DNA from: Pseudomonadota bacterium | Lineage (GTDB): Bacteria > Pseudomonadota > Alphaproteobacteria > Rhodospirillales > Magnetospirillaceae | DNA: 32,431 nt | Direction: 5' to 3' | NCBI GenBank assembly: GCA_021782815.1 | Contig: JAJXUO010000034.1 | Span: forward strand, 1 to 32,431 | In this document: one piece after another, positions 18,109-26,725 of the stretch | How positions within the stretch are numbered: the stretch's first letter is position 1 | How the letters are laid out: each line of letters opens with the position of its first letter | Notes under the pieces: model-generated | The model's database searches: none | What the model was told of the DNA's origin: nothing | Seen by the model: only the letters and a program-made list of their open reading frames with translations | Translations under genes and position numbers: made by a program

Positions 18109-19155
18109 TCAGCAAATGCGCGGCAATTGTTCGCCGGCCAGCCAATCCACCACGCGCCGCCCGCCGAAGGCGGTTTCCATCTGCACGAAGTGATGATCGT
18201 CGGCCACCACCTCGCCGATGAGGGCGGCGTTTTGCCCCAGGGGATGCGCCCGCATCACCGCCAGCAACGCCTCGGCCGTTTCGGGCGGGCAGATGGCGAT
18301 GAGCTTGCCCTCGTTGGCCACGTAAAGGGGATCGAGCCCCAGAAGTTCGCAGGCGCCCTGCACTTCCGGACGCAAGGGAATGGCGGCCTCGCGGATCAGC
18401 ATGCCCACTCCCGACTGCGCCGCCAGTTCGTTCAGGGTGGCGGCCAAACCGCCCCGGGTGGGATCGCGCAGGCAATGAATGCCGGGCACCGCCGCCACCA
18501 TCCCGGCCACCAGCCGGTGCAGGGCGGCGGAATCCGAGTGCAGGGTGGTTTCAAAGCCCAGGCTTTCCCGCTGGCTCATCACCGCCACGCCGTGATCGCC
18601 CAGGGTGCCCGAAACCAGGATCTTATCGCCGGGCCGGGCGCGGTCGCCGGAAATCTCCACCCCCGCCGGCACGCGGCCGATGCCGGTTGTGCTGATGAAG
18701 AGGCCGTCGCCCTTGCCCTTTTCCACCACCTTGGTATCGCCGGTAACGATGGGCACCCCGGCCTCCATGCTGGCCGCCGCCATCGAAAGCACGATGCGCC
18801 GCAGATCGGCCAGCGGCAGGCCCTCCTCCAGGATGAACGAGGCCGACAGGGCCATGGGCGCGGCCCCGGCCATGGCCACGTCGTTCAAGGTGCCGTGCAC
18901 CGCCAGCGAGCCGATATCGCCGCCGGGAAAGAACATCGGCGAGATGACATAGCCGTCGGTGGTCATCACCATGCGTCCGGCCTCGACGGCGAAACAGGCC
19001 TGATCGTTCCTCTGGCGCAAAAGATCGTTGTCGAAGGCGGCCAGGAACAGCTCCTCCACCAGTTGCGCCATGGCGCGGCCGCCGCCGCCGTGGGTCAGAT
19101 CCACACGGCCGTGGGTAAAGTCGAGGGCGGGGCCCTTGCGGGTGAGTGTGGTCAT
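18109..19155 (-). CDS. hypE: Hydrogenase maturation protein HypE
   Basis: Dehydrates the thiocarboxamide made by HypF to give the cyanide ligand. The 348-residue protein has the PurM-like nucleotide-binding fold (LTHGGGGRAMAQLVEEL, a glycine-rich start, and MVMTTDGYVISPMFFPGGDIGSLAVHGTLNDVAMAGA in segments) and ends with the diagnostic PRIC, whose terminal Cys carries the modification. The ATG at 19155 overlaps the hypD stop by 4 bases (ATGA); upstream codons in the same frame belong to the hypD region and are not HypE. Confidence 0.98.
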   Translation of the reverse strand: MTTLTRKGPALDFTHGRVDLTHGGGGRAMAQLVEELFLAAFDNDLLRQRNDQACFAVEAGRMVMTTDGYVISPMFFPGGDIGSLAVHGTLNDVAMAGAAPMALSASFILEEGLPLADLRRIVLSMAAASMEAGVPIVTGDTKVVEKGKGDGLFISTTGIGRVPAGVEISGDRARPGDKILVSGTLGDHGVAVMSQRESLGFETTLHSDSAALHRLVAGMVAAVPGIHCLRDPTRGGLAATLNELAAQSGVGMLIREAAIPLRPEVQGACELLGLDPLYVANEGKLIAICPPETAEALLAVMRAHPLGQNAALIGEVVADDHHFVQMETAFGGRRVVDWLAGEQLPRIC

Positions 19156-20291
19156 GCTGTCCCCTGTTGTGCGTGCCGGAAACGGCCGTAAGTCCAATAG
19201 GCGGCGCAGGCCCCCTCCGCCGAGACCATGCACGAGCCCATGGGGCTTTCCGGCGTGCAGGCCTTGCCGAACAGACGGCAATCGGCGGGTTTCTTCAGGC
19301 CGCGCAGGATGGCGCCGCAATCGCAGGCCTTGACGTCGGGCACCGAGCGCTCCGGCAGATCGAAGCGCTTTTCCGCGTCCCAGTCGGCATAGGGCGCCTT
19401 GATGCGCAGGGCACTGTAAGGCACCTGCCCCAGGCCGCGCCACTCGAAGCGGCGGCGCAGTTCGAACACCTCGGCCACCACCGCCTGGGCCTTGCCGTTG
19501 CCCTCGCGGGTGACGGCGCGGGAAAACTCGTTCTCCACCTCGAAACGCCCCTGATTCAACTGGCGCACCAGCATGAGGATGGCCTGCAGCACGTCCAGGG
19601 GCTCGAAACCGGCGATCACCACCGGCTTCTGATATTCCTCGGCGAAATATTCGTAAGGGCGGCTGCCGATCACCGTCGAGACATGGGCCGGGCCGATGAA
19701 GCCGTCCAGCGGCACCGTGCCCAGGGCGCGCACCTCGGGGCTTTCCAGAATGCTGGCGATGGCGGCGGGGGTGAGCACATGGTTGCAGAACACGCTGAAG
19801 TTCCGCAGGCCCAGGGCCTTGGCCTGCTGCAGCACCAGGGCGGTGGGCGGCGTGGTGGTCTCGAAGCCGATGGCGAAGAACACCACCGGACGGTCGGGAT
19901 TATCGCGGGCGATCTTCAGGCTGTCGGCGGCGGAATAGACCATGCGCACGTCGGCCCCTTCCGCCTTCACCTTCAAAAGGCTGGTGCGGCCCGAGCCCGG
20001 CACCCGCAAAAGATCGCCGTAGGTGCACAGGATCAGGCCGGGATGGCGGGCCAGGGCGATGGCGCCGTCGACGCGGCCGATGGGCAGCACGCACACCGGA
20101 CAGCCGGGACCGTGGATCATGCGCACATGGGCCGGCAGCAGATCCTCGATGCCGTAGCGGGAAATGGCGTGGGTATGGCCGCCGCAAAACTCCATCAGGG
20201 CATACTCGCGGGCCGGATCGGCCTCGGCGCGGATGGCGGCGGCGATGGCGCGGGCGGTGGCGCCGTCGCGGTACTCGTCGATATATTTCAT
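19152..20291 (-). CDS. hypD: Hydrogenase maturation protein HypD
   Basis: The scaffold on which the Fe(CN)2CO group is assembled with HypC. The 379-residue protein contains MEFCGGHTHAISRYG, MIHGPGCPVCVLP, FFAIGFETTTPPTA, and the C-terminal [4Fe-4S] ligand region with ACDCGAILRG, DCRLFGKACTP and MGSCMVSAEGAC. The ATG at 20291 overlaps the hypC stop by 4 bases; the preceding open frame is only the hypC shadow. Confidence 0.98.
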   Translation of the reverse strand: MKYIDEYRDGATARAIAAAIRAEADPAREYALMEFCGGHTHAISRYGIEDLLPAHVRMIHGPGCPVCVLPIGRVDGAIALARHPGLILCTYGDLLRVPGSGRTSLLKVKAEGADVRMVYSAADSLKIARDNPDRPVVFFAIGFETTTPPTALVLQQAKALGLRNFSVFCNHVLTPAAIASILESPEVRALGTVPLDGFIGPAHVSTVIGSRPYEYFAEEYQKPVVIAGFEPLDVLQAILMLVRQLNQGRFEVENEFSRAVTREGNGKAQAVVAEVFELRRRFEWRGLGQVPYSALRIKAPYADWDAEKRFDLPERSVPDVKACDCGAILRGLKKPADCRLFGKACTPESPMGSCMVSAEGACAAYWTYGRFRHAQQGTA

Positions 20292-20509
20292 TGCGCCGCC
20301 GCGACCTCGGCGAACAGGGCCAGGGTCTTCTCGGCCTCCTCGGGATCGAGTTTCGAGAGGGCGAAGCCCACATGCACGATGACGTAATCGCCGGGGGCCA
20401 CATCCTCCACCAGCGCCACCGAAACCTCCTTGGTCACACCGCCCAGCATGACCATGGCCATATCGTCGGGCAGCAGTTCCTGAACCTGGGCGGGCAAGGC
20501 CAAACACAT
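20288..20509 (-). CDS. hypC: Hydrogenase maturation chaperone HypC
   Basis: A 73-residue chaperone that carries iron with HypD and hands it to the large-subunit precursor. It begins MCLALPAQ, with the essential Cys2, and has the family segments VSVALVEDVAPGDYVIVHVGFALSKLD. The ATG at 20509 has an aggag site overlapping the end of hypB, 5 bases upstream. It is one of two HypC-type proteins in the locus, the other being HupF. Confidence 0.97.
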   Translation of the reverse strand: MCLALPAQVQELLPDDMAMVMLGGVTKEVSVALVEDVAPGDYVIVHVGFALSKLDPEEAEKTLALFAEVAAAQ

Positions 20510-20514
20510 GGGCG

Positions 20515-21348
20515 TTACTCCTGCAAGCCGTGGCGGGCGGCGGCCAGTTCGGCCTCCAGCGCGGCGACGCGCCGTTCCAGCACCGCCTGACGGCGGCGGG
20601 CGATCCAGTCGTACCACTGCTCCAGCCCCTCGCCGCTGCCGGCCGAGAGGCGGATCAGCTCGATACCGGGATTGACCCGGCGGGCAAAGTCGACACAGCG
20701 TTCCACATCGAAGGCAAGATGCGGCAAAAGATCCACCTTGTTCAGGATCATCAGGCCGGCGGCGGCGAACATGTCGGGATATTTCAGCGGCTTATCCTCG
20801 CCCTCGGTCACCGAGAGGATCACCACCTTGGCCGCCTCGCCCAGATCGAACCCGGCGGGACAGACCAGATTGCCCACATTCTCGATGAACAGCACCGACT
20901 GATCGGCGGGCCGCAGCTCTTCCAGGGCGTGGCCGATCATGTGGGCGTCGAGATGGCAGCCCTTGCCGGTATTGACCTGCAAGGCCGGCACCCCGGTTTC
21001 ACGGATGCGGTCGGCGTCGAAGCTGGTCTGCTGGTCGCCCTCGATCACCGCCACCGGCCAGCGCGCCGCCAGATCGCGGGCCGAGCGGCACAAAAGCGTG
21101 GTTTTGCCCGAACCGGGGCTGGACACCAGATTGAGGGCCAGAATGCCCCGGGCGGCGAAACGGGCGCGGTTTTCGGCGGCATAGCGGTTGTTGTGGCCGA
21201 GAATATCCTGCTCGATCTTCACCATGCGCGCCTGGCTGAGGCCGGGGACGTGGGCGCCGGCCGGGCCGTGGCCGTAATGGTGATCGTGATCATGGGGATG
21301 ATCGTGATCATGGGAATGTTCCCCGCCGCAACCGCAGACCGTGCACAT
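20515..21348 (-). CDS. hypB: Hydrogenase nickel-insertion GTPase HypB
   Basis: GTPase that supplies nickel to the large subunit together with HypA. The 277-residue protein starts with the high-affinity metal motif MCTVCGCGG and a His-rich stretch (residues 11-28, [18 protein letters not shown]) that can store nickel. The GTPase domain shows the P-loop [27 protein letters not shown], the NKVD specificity motif in [12 protein letters not shown], and conserved metal-binding residues in [10 protein letters not shown]. The start ATG shares one base with the hypA stop (TAATG), indicating translational coupling. Confidence 0.98.
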   Translation of the reverse strand: MCTVCGCGGEHSHDHDHPHDHDHHYGHGPAGAHVPGLSQARMVKIEQDILGHNNRYAAENRARFAARGILALNLVSSPGSGKTTLLCRSARDLAARWPVAVIEGDQQTSFDADRIRETGVPALQVNTGKGCHLDAHMIGHALEELRPADQSVLFIENVGNLVCPAGFDLGEAAKVVILSVTEGEDKPLKYPDMFAAAGLMILNKVDLLPHLAFDVERCVDFARRVNPGIELIRLSAGSGEGLEQWYDWIARRRQAVLERRVAALEAELAAARHGLQE

Positions 21349-21692
21349 TACTCCACCTCCATTTCCGTGATGCGCATATCCTCGCCGCCCGTCACCTGCA
21401 AATGATAGCCGCCGCAGCGGGGACAGGGATCGTAGCGTTGCTCGATCTCCGATTCCTGCGCGCAATCCATGCACCAGGCCTGCCCCGGCACCGTGACGAT
21501 CTCCAGTTCGGCCTCGGCCGCCGCCGCGCTGTTGCCGCGCACCGCCGCGAAACAGAAGCGCATGGCCTCGGGATCGACGGTGGACAGCCGGCCGATCTCC
21601 ATCCATAACCGCCGCACCCGGACGAACCCTTGCGCCGCCGCCTGCTCCTCGATGATGCGGATGACCCCTTCGGTCAAAGACATTTCATGCAT
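21348..21692 (-). CDS. hypA: Hydrogenase nickel metallochaperone HypA
   Basis: A 114-residue protein. The N-terminal MHEMS provides the nickel ligand His2, and a zinc site is visible as CMDC (about 74-77) and CPRC (about 89-92). It begins the hypABCDE-hoxX-hupR-hupT run, 219 bases downstream of hupK, a gap much larger than any other within the run. An inverted repeat lies just upstream of its start. Confidence 0.97.
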   Translation of the reverse strand: MHEMSLTEGVIRIIEEQAAAQGFVRVRRLWMEIGRLSTVDPEAMRFCFAAVRGNSAAAAEAELEIVTVPGQAWCMDCAQESEIEQRYDPCPRCGGYHLQVTGGEDMRITEMEVE

Positions 21693-21711
21693 GGGCTCTC
21701 AGCCTCTGGAG

Positions 21712-21747
21712 AGGGATAAGAGTCCTACCACGAACCCCTTTATCCCT
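21712..21747. promoter_or_regulatory. Inverted repeat upstream of hypA
   Basis: Perfect 8-bp arms, agggataa (21712-21719) and ttatccct (21740-21747), are separated by 20 bases. The repeat begins about 20 bases upstream of the hypA start. It could form a leader hairpin or serve as an operator. I see no convincing sigma-70 or sigma-54 promoter next to it. Confidence 0.5.
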
Positions 21748-21773
21748 GGAAAGTAAATTACCGGTTTTTTTAC

Positions 21774-21922
21774 ATGTCCCTCAGGCGCCGGGCGGCGGTC
21801 TTCGCCCGCCTTGGCTTGTCCTCACTTACCCTCCGATGCCCAAGGGCATCTCCGGCCGTTCCGGCGCCCTAGAAAGGGCTAGTCACCGGCTGCGCCGGTT
21901 CCATATGTCCCTCAGGCGCCGG
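21774..21922. repeat. Hairpin array bounded by an 18-bp direct repeat, between hupK and hypA
   Basis: The 18-mer atgtccctcaggcgccgg occurs at 21774-21791 and again at 21905-21922. Between the copies lie at least four small inverted repeats in a row: gggcg/cgccc near 21790-21810, gatgccc/gggcatc near 21834-21850, gccct/agggc near 21866-21879, and accggc/gccggt near 21885-21900. The right copy overlaps the last codons and stop of hupK. The arrangement suggests a small dispersed element or a structured RNA; the family is not recognised. A T-run (about 21765-21771) flanks its left edge. Confidence 0.65.
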
Positions 21923-23030
21923 ACATTGCCGGGGTCTCCGTCACCCGATAGGGCACGCAAGGGTCCAGCAGCGCCGCCAGCAGTCCGGCCCGCGCCATGG
22001 GGTCCGGACCGGCCGGCGCGCCCAGCAGGCCTTTGACCAAAGCGCCCTCGGGATGAAAGGTCCATTCGGTGGGGGCCAGAATGGCGTAGTGCCGCACCAG
22101 ACCGTCCGCCATCTCCAAGCGGTGGGCCAGGCGGCCGCGCGCCGTCTCCACCACCGCGATGCCCACGCCGTCGCCGCCTGTGAAAGCCGCGGCGGGATCG
22201 GCCTCCAGCCGGCGCGCCGCCAGAGCGTCGAGATCGTCCAGGGCCAGGGCCAGCTCGGTCAGGCGGGCCCGCAACAGCCCCAGAAGGCCGCTGCCGGCCC
22301 CCGCCAGGGCCGGATGACGCTCCAGGCGGGCCAGGGCGCCGGTGCGGTGCGCCAGGCCCCGCCAGGTGGGGGCGGCGATAAAGGCCGGATCGTGCCATGC
22401 CAGCCCCTGCGCCACATCCAGGTCCGACCAGGACGGCAGCGCCGGCAGAAAACAGGCGCCGAACCCTTCCATATCCTCGGCGCGCAAATGGGCGGCCAGC
22501 CGGGCCCCTACCCCCTGCCCGGCCAGCACCGCCGTCTCCACCACGGCGCGGGCGCGGCGCAAACGGTCGCGCAAGACGGCGAGATCCGGGGCCAGGCGGC
22601 CGCCGCCGGGGCGCAGCCAGTCGTTATCGGGATAAAGCAGGCGCGGCAGATCGGCCAAGGCGCCGCGCAAGGCCTTGCAGGCCGCCGCATCGGCGCCTTG
22701 GCCCAGCAGCAGCGGCCATTCCAGCAGGGCGCGCCCGCCCTGATCCAGCACCGTTTCCGCCCGCAGCAGCAACCGGCGGGCCGCCTGCTGCCCGGCGGCG
22801 ACGGCAAGACCGGCCGCCCGTTCCACCGCCTGCGCCGCCGCCAGCCCCTGGGCCATGCGGCACACGGCATAAAGGCGGCCGCACAGCGCCGGCACCTCCG
22901 CCGCCGCGCGGCCGCGAAACAGCGACGGCAGCGCCAGAGTGCGGCTGCTGTCCACCCGCACGGCGGAAAAATGGCCATCGGCCACCGTCACCGTGATCTC
23001 CAGCCGTCCTTCGGCGGGAAATCCGCTCAC
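21912..23030 (-). CDS. hupK: Hydrogenase assembly protein HupK/HoxV
   Basis: A 372-residue accessory protein distantly related to the large subunit and thought to act as a scaffold for the Fe(CN)2CO group on its way to the enzyme. It retains degenerate versions of the metal-site motifs: LCGRLYAVCRMAQG near residues 51-64 in place of the N-terminal CxxC, and LDPCVPYRV near the C-terminus in place of DPCxxC. I start it at the GTG (23030) that overlaps the hupF stop (GTGA); the open frame upstream is a shadow of hupF. The 372-residue length fits HupK. Its stop lies inside the repeat copy at 21905-21922, so the last few residues may be altered. Confidence 0.88.
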   Translation of the reverse strand: MSGFPAEGRLEITVTVADGHFSAVRVDSSRTLALPSLFRGRAAAEVPALCGRLYAVCRMAQGLAAAQAVERAAGLAVAAGQQAARRLLLRAETVLDQGGRALLEWPLLLGQGADAAACKALRGALADLPRLLYPDNDWLRPGGGRLAPDLAVLRDRLRRARAVVETAVLAGQGVGARLAAHLRAEDMEGFGACFLPALPSWSDLDVAQGLAWHDPAFIAAPTWRGLAHRTGALARLERHPALAGAGSGLLGLLRARLTELALALDDLDALAARRLEADPAAAFTGGDGVGIAVVETARGRLAHRLEMADGLVRHYAILAPTEWTFHPEGALVKGLLGAPAGPDPMARAGLLAALLDPCVPYRVTETPAMSGA

Positions 23031-23266
23031 GCCGCCCCGCCCCCAGGCGCGGCCAGCACCGTTTCCAGATAGGCCAGGCTGTCCAGCGCCGCCGCCTTCT
23101 CCACCTTTTCCATGGCGAAGCTGCCCGACTGCACGATGACGTAATCGCCCACCGCCACCGCCTCGTCCAGCAGCATCAGGCTGACCACCCGCTCCACCCC
23201 GAAACATTCGACGGTGGCGAAGCCGTTTTCCAGCGACAGAATGCGCGAGGGGATGGCCATGCACAT
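23027..23266 (-). CDS. hupF: HypC-family hydrogenase chaperone HupF/HoxL
   Basis: A 79-residue HypC paralogue beginning MCMAIPSRI with Cys2 and containing SLMLLDEAVAVGDYVIVQSGSFA. HupF is known to protect the hydrogenase precursor or deliver iron under oxygen. It starts 5 bases after hupD and overlaps hupK by 4 bases. The dedicated hupD-hupF-hupK trio suggests specific maturation of the enzyme encoded just upstream. Confidence 0.94.
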   Translation of the reverse strand: MCMAIPSRILSLENGFATVECFGVERVVSLMLLDEAVAVGDYVIVQSGSFAMEKVEKAAALDSLAYLETVLAAPGGGAA

Positions 23267-23271
23267 GCCGG

Positions 23272-23751
23272 TTACACCCGCGGCCGGGCCGGGCAGCCCA
23301 GGGCCGCCAGTTCGGCCACCACCATGTCCACCACCGCGTCGAGGCGGGCGGCCACGATGGGCGACAGCTCCATGGCCAGCTCCAGCGACACCGGCTTGAC
23401 GCCGATCAGCACCACGCTTTCGGGTTCCGATCCGGCGAAGCGCAGCGCCGCCAGCACATCCGACAGCCCCACCTGATGCGGCGACAGCTTGGTTTTGAAA
23501 AAGGCCGGCACCTCGTCGCCGGTCAGGCGCACGATGCCGCCTTCCGGCTGGCCGGCGCGTACGGCGTCCACCACCACCAGATGGTCGGCGCCCTGCACTT
23601 CGGGAAACAGTTCCATGCCGGTGGTGCCGCCGTCCACCACCTCCACCGTTTCCGGCAGTGTGAAGCGCTGTTCCAGCGCCGCCACGGCGTGCACGCCGAT
23701 CCCCTCATCCGACATCAGCACATTGCCGATGCCCAGCACCACCACACGCAT
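23272..23751 (-). CDS. hupD: Hydrogenase maturation endopeptidase HupD/HybD
   Basis: Cleaves the C-terminal extension of the large subunit after nickel insertion. The 159-residue protein has the nickel-binding triad Glu16 (SDEGIGVHA), Asp62 (VVVDAVRAG) and His92 (LSPHQVGL), plus the N-terminal VVLGIGNVLMSDEG signature. Its substrate is evidently HybC, whose 15-residue extension is present; HupV has none. Confidence 0.97.
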   Translation of the reverse strand: MRVVVLGIGNVLMSDEGIGVHAVAALEQRFTLPETVEVVDGGTTGMELFPEVQGADHLVVVDAVRAGQPEGGIVRLTGDEVPAFFKTKLSPHQVGLSDVLAALRFAGSEPESVVLIGVKPVSLELAMELSPIVAARLDAVVDMVVAELAALGCPARPRV

Positions 23752-23814
23752 GGAACCATCCCGTCTGAAAAATATCCGCGCCCGGACCCGGCCCGGGCGC
23801 GGATCACCATACTC

Positions 23815-25524
23815 TTACAGCGCCTTCACCTGCACCACCGTCTTGTGCTCGGTATCGGTCAGATGCACGGCGCAGGCCAGGCAGGGGTCGAAGGAATGCA
23901 CGGTGCGCAGCACTTCCAACGGCCGTTCCGGGTCCGCCACCGGATTGCCCATCAGCGAGGCCTCGTAGGGGCCGATGTGATCGTCCTCGTTGCGCGGGGC
24001 GGCGTTCCAGGTGGTGGGCACCACCGCCTGATAGTTGGCGATCTTGCCGTCCTTGATCACCGACCAGTGCGACAGCACGCCGCGCGGCGCCTCGTGCGTG
24101 CCCACGCCCATGATTTCCCCCTTGGGGAAGGTGGGACGGTTGAAGGTGCGGGTATCGCCCTTGCCGATATTGTCCATCAGGGCCTGCCAGTTGGCCTGCA
24201 GCGATTCATGCACCACGGCGGCGCGCACGGCGCGGGCGGCATGACGGCCGATGGTGGAATGCAGGGCCGACAGCGGCAGCTTGGTGCCCGACAGGCTGTC
24301 CACCGTTTCGATCACCCGGTTGAGATGGGTGATGGTGGGCTGGTGCCCGGCGGCCACGCCGCACAGCACGTTGGCCAGCGGCCCCACCTGGGCCGGCTTG
24401 CCGTAGAAGGTGGGCGACTTCACCCAGCTGTATTTGCCCTCGTCCTGGAAATCGGTGTAGTCGGGGGTGGTTTCCCCCTTCCACGGATGCAGGGCGCCGG
24501 GGCCGTTGGCGTAGGAATACCAGGCGTGCTTCACCGATTCGGCCACGCCCTGGCGGAAATAGGGATCGTGCGAACCGCCGATGGGCTTATAGGTGGCCAG
24601 ATCGCCGCCCTTGATATAGCCGCCCGGCATCATGAACTGCGTGCTCTTGGTGTCCATGGGCACATCGGGGATCGACAGATAGTCGGTGATGCCGGCGCCA
24701 TGCTTGGTCCAGTCGGCGTAGAAGGCGCCGATGGCCGAAACGTCCACCAGATAGCAGTTGCGGATGAACACCCCCAGCTTGTCGATCATCTCCTTGACCA
24801 GCAGCAGGCGCTCGATGCTGAGCACCGACTGGCTGTTGAGATTGATGGGGTTGGAAACGCCGCCCACCGCCATGTTCTGGATATGCGGCGACTTCGAGCC
24901 CAGCACCGCCACGATCTTGTTGGCGTAGCGCTGCACTTCCAGGGCTTGAAGGTAGTGCGACACCGCCAGGAGGTTGACCTCGGGGGTCAGCTTCATGGCC
25001 GGATGGCCCCAATAGCCGTTGGTGAAGGGGCCAAGCTGGCCCGAGCCCACGAAGGTCTTCAAACGGTTCTGCACATCCTCGAAGACATGGCGGCTGTTGC
25101 CTTCCCAGTCCGACAGGCTTTCCGCCAGCTGGGCGGTTTTGGCCGGGTTGGCCTTCAGGGCCGACACCACGTCCACCCAGTCCAGCGCCGACAGATGGTA
25201 GAAATGCACGATGTGATCGTGCAGGGCATGGGCCGTCACGATCATGTTGCGGATATACTGGGCGTTCAGCGGCACTTCGAGATCGAGGGCGCTTTCGATG
25301 GAGCGCACCGAGGCCACGGCATGCACGGTGGTGCAAACGCCGCAGATGCGCTGGGTAATGGCCCAGGCGTCGCGCGGGTCGCGGCCCAGCAGGATCTGTT
25401 CGACGCCGCGCCACATCTGGCCCGAAGACCAGGCCTTGGACACGCGCCCGTTCTGAACCTCGACATCGACGCGCAGATGGCCTTCGATACGGGTGATGGG
25501 ATCGATGGTGATTCTCGTCGCCAC
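23815..25524 (-). CDS. hybC: [NiFe]-hydrogenase large subunit, Hyd-2 type
   Basis: The catalytic subunit, 569 residues. RIEGH lies at 12-16, nickel ligands C61 and C64 in RICGVCTTVHA, and C548 and C551 in DPCLACAVH. After His554 a 15-residue extension (LTDTEHKTVVQVKAL) should be removed by HupD. It has no signal peptide, so it would travel through the Tat route with the small subunit. The start is GTG at 25524 with aaggag upstream. Gene order small-HybA-HybB-large, with the large subunit last, matches hybOABC (group 1c) rather than hupSLC. Confidence 0.97.
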   Translation of the reverse strand: MATRITIDPITRIEGHLRVDVEVQNGRVSKAWSSGQMWRGVEQILLGRDPRDAWAITQRICGVCTTVHAVASVRSIESALDLEVPLNAQYIRNMIVTAHALHDHIVHFYHLSALDWVDVVSALKANPAKTAQLAESLSDWEGNSRHVFEDVQNRLKTFVGSGQLGPFTNGYWGHPAMKLTPEVNLLAVSHYLQALEVQRYANKIVAVLGSKSPHIQNMAVGGVSNPINLNSQSVLSIERLLLVKEMIDKLGVFIRNCYLVDVSAIGAFYADWTKHGAGITDYLSIPDVPMDTKSTQFMMPGGYIKGGDLATYKPIGGSHDPYFRQGVAESVKHAWYSYANGPGALHPWKGETTPDYTDFQDEGKYSWVKSPTFYGKPAQVGPLANVLCGVAAGHQPTITHLNRVIETVDSLSGTKLPLSALHSTIGRHAARAVRAAVVHESLQANWQALMDNIGKGDTRTFNRPTFPKGEIMGVGTHEAPRGVLSHWSVIKDGKIANYQAVVPTTWNAAPRNEDDHIGPYEASLMGNPVADPERPLEVLRTVHSFDPCLACAVHLTDTEHKTVVQVKAL

Positions 25525-25540
25525 GGCAACTCTCCTTGAA

Positions 25541-26722
25541 CTACTCGGTGGTCAGAGCGGCCGGGGCGCGCTCGACGGCATGGGTTTCCCCGGACGCATG
25601 GACCGGGTGCAGAACGGGCAGTCTTTTGACGAAAACGATGTAGGCCAGCACCTCCAGGGCGATGATGCCCAGGGTGACCAGCAGCTCCCCCACCGAGGGG
25701 AAGTAGTGCCAGCCGGGCCGGCCGTAGGCCACCAGGTAGGCATCGATGCGGTAAAGCCCGCCGCCCAGCAGCATGCTGACCGCCGACAGAAACTGCAGGC
25801 GCTCGTCGACGCGGTTGGCCTTGGGCCCCATCAGCACGATGGGCAGGGCGAACAGGATGTTTTCCAGCCAGAACATCAGGCTGAGCCCGCCGGAGGAAAA
25901 CACCAGCCCGAGCTTGCCCTCATAGGCCAGATCGCCCCAGCGCAGCAGCAGATAGGCCGACATCAGCACCACGATATAGCGGGTGACGAAGGCCAGGATG
26001 CGGGCCTCCGAAGGCCGCTTGTAGGCCGAGGTCACCAGGGTGGCCTCGAAGATGACGATGGAAAAGCCCATGGCCAGCGCCGACAGCAGGAACAGCAGCG
26101 GCAGCAGCCGCGTCTGCCACAAAGGATGGATCAGCTGGCCGAACACCACCAGCAGGGTGCCGAGCGAGCTTTGATGCATGGTGGGCAGCAGGCAGCCCAG
26201 GGCGATGAAAACGAACAGAACATTGTTCAGACGGCGCTTCAGGGCCGGGCCGCCCCATTTCTCGGCGAAGGCCGGGGTGAACTCGAGCCACAGCACCACG
26301 CAGTAGCAGGCCACGCACAAGGCCACCTCGAACATCACCGAGTTGGGATTGGCGTAGCCCGGCGTCATGATGTGCCAGAAGTTCCAGTAGCGGCCCAGAT
26401 CGAAGATCACCGAGAAACCGCCCAGGGAATAGCCGAACATGCTGGCCAGCAGGGCCGGACGCACCAGGGGATGGTACTTGCCCTTGTTCAGGATATAGAC
26501 CAGGAGGGCCATGGCATAACCGCCGCAGGCGAAGGCGGTGCCGATGACCACGTCGTAGGCCACCCAGATGCCCCAGGGATAGCCGTTGTTGATATTGGCC
26601 ACCGCTCCCAGGCCTTTCAGGAAGCGGACGGCGAGCAGGACCAGACTCAGCACGAAGAGCGCCGCCGCGATGACGGTGGTGCGGGTGACGAGGGATCCTC
26701 CGAGAGGCGCGTGCTTGCTCAT
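25541..26722 (-). CDS. hybB: Hydrogenase integral membrane subunit HybB
   Basis: A 393-residue NrfD/PsrC-family protein with about ten membrane segments, which passes electrons or protons between the Fe-S subunits and the quinone pool. It contains NGYPWGIWVAYDVVIGTAFACGGYA, YHPLVRPALLASMFGYSLGG and LLPTMHQSSLGTL in separate segments, closely matching E. coli HybB from memory. It is not the b-type cytochrome HupC found in group 1d operons. It starts 3 bases after hybA and is followed by hybC after 16 bases. Confidence 0.95.
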   Translation of the reverse strand: MSKHAPLGGSLVTRTTVIAAALFVLSLVLLAVRFLKGLGAVANINNGYPWGIWVAYDVVIGTAFACGGYAMALLVYILNKGKYHPLVRPALLASMFGYSLGGFSVIFDLGRYWNFWHIMTPGYANPNSVMFEVALCVACYCVVLWLEFTPAFAEKWGGPALKRRLNNVLFVFIALGCLLPTMHQSSLGTLLVVFGQLIHPLWQTRLLPLLFLLSALAMGFSIVIFEATLVTSAYKRPSEARILAFVTRYIVVLMSAYLLLRWGDLAYEGKLGLVFSSGGLSLMFWLENILFALPIVLMGPKANRVDERLQFLSAVSMLLGGGLYRIDAYLVAYGRPGWHYFPSVGELLVTLGIIALEVLAYIVFVKRLPVLHPVHASGETHAVERAPAALTTE

Positions 26723-26725
26723 GGC

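Noticed and set aside
21880-21910. A second sigma-54 promoter on the - strand within the hairpin array
   Set aside because: A GG-N10-GC spacing is present, but the flanking bases fit the consensus poorly and it lies in a GC-rich hairpin.
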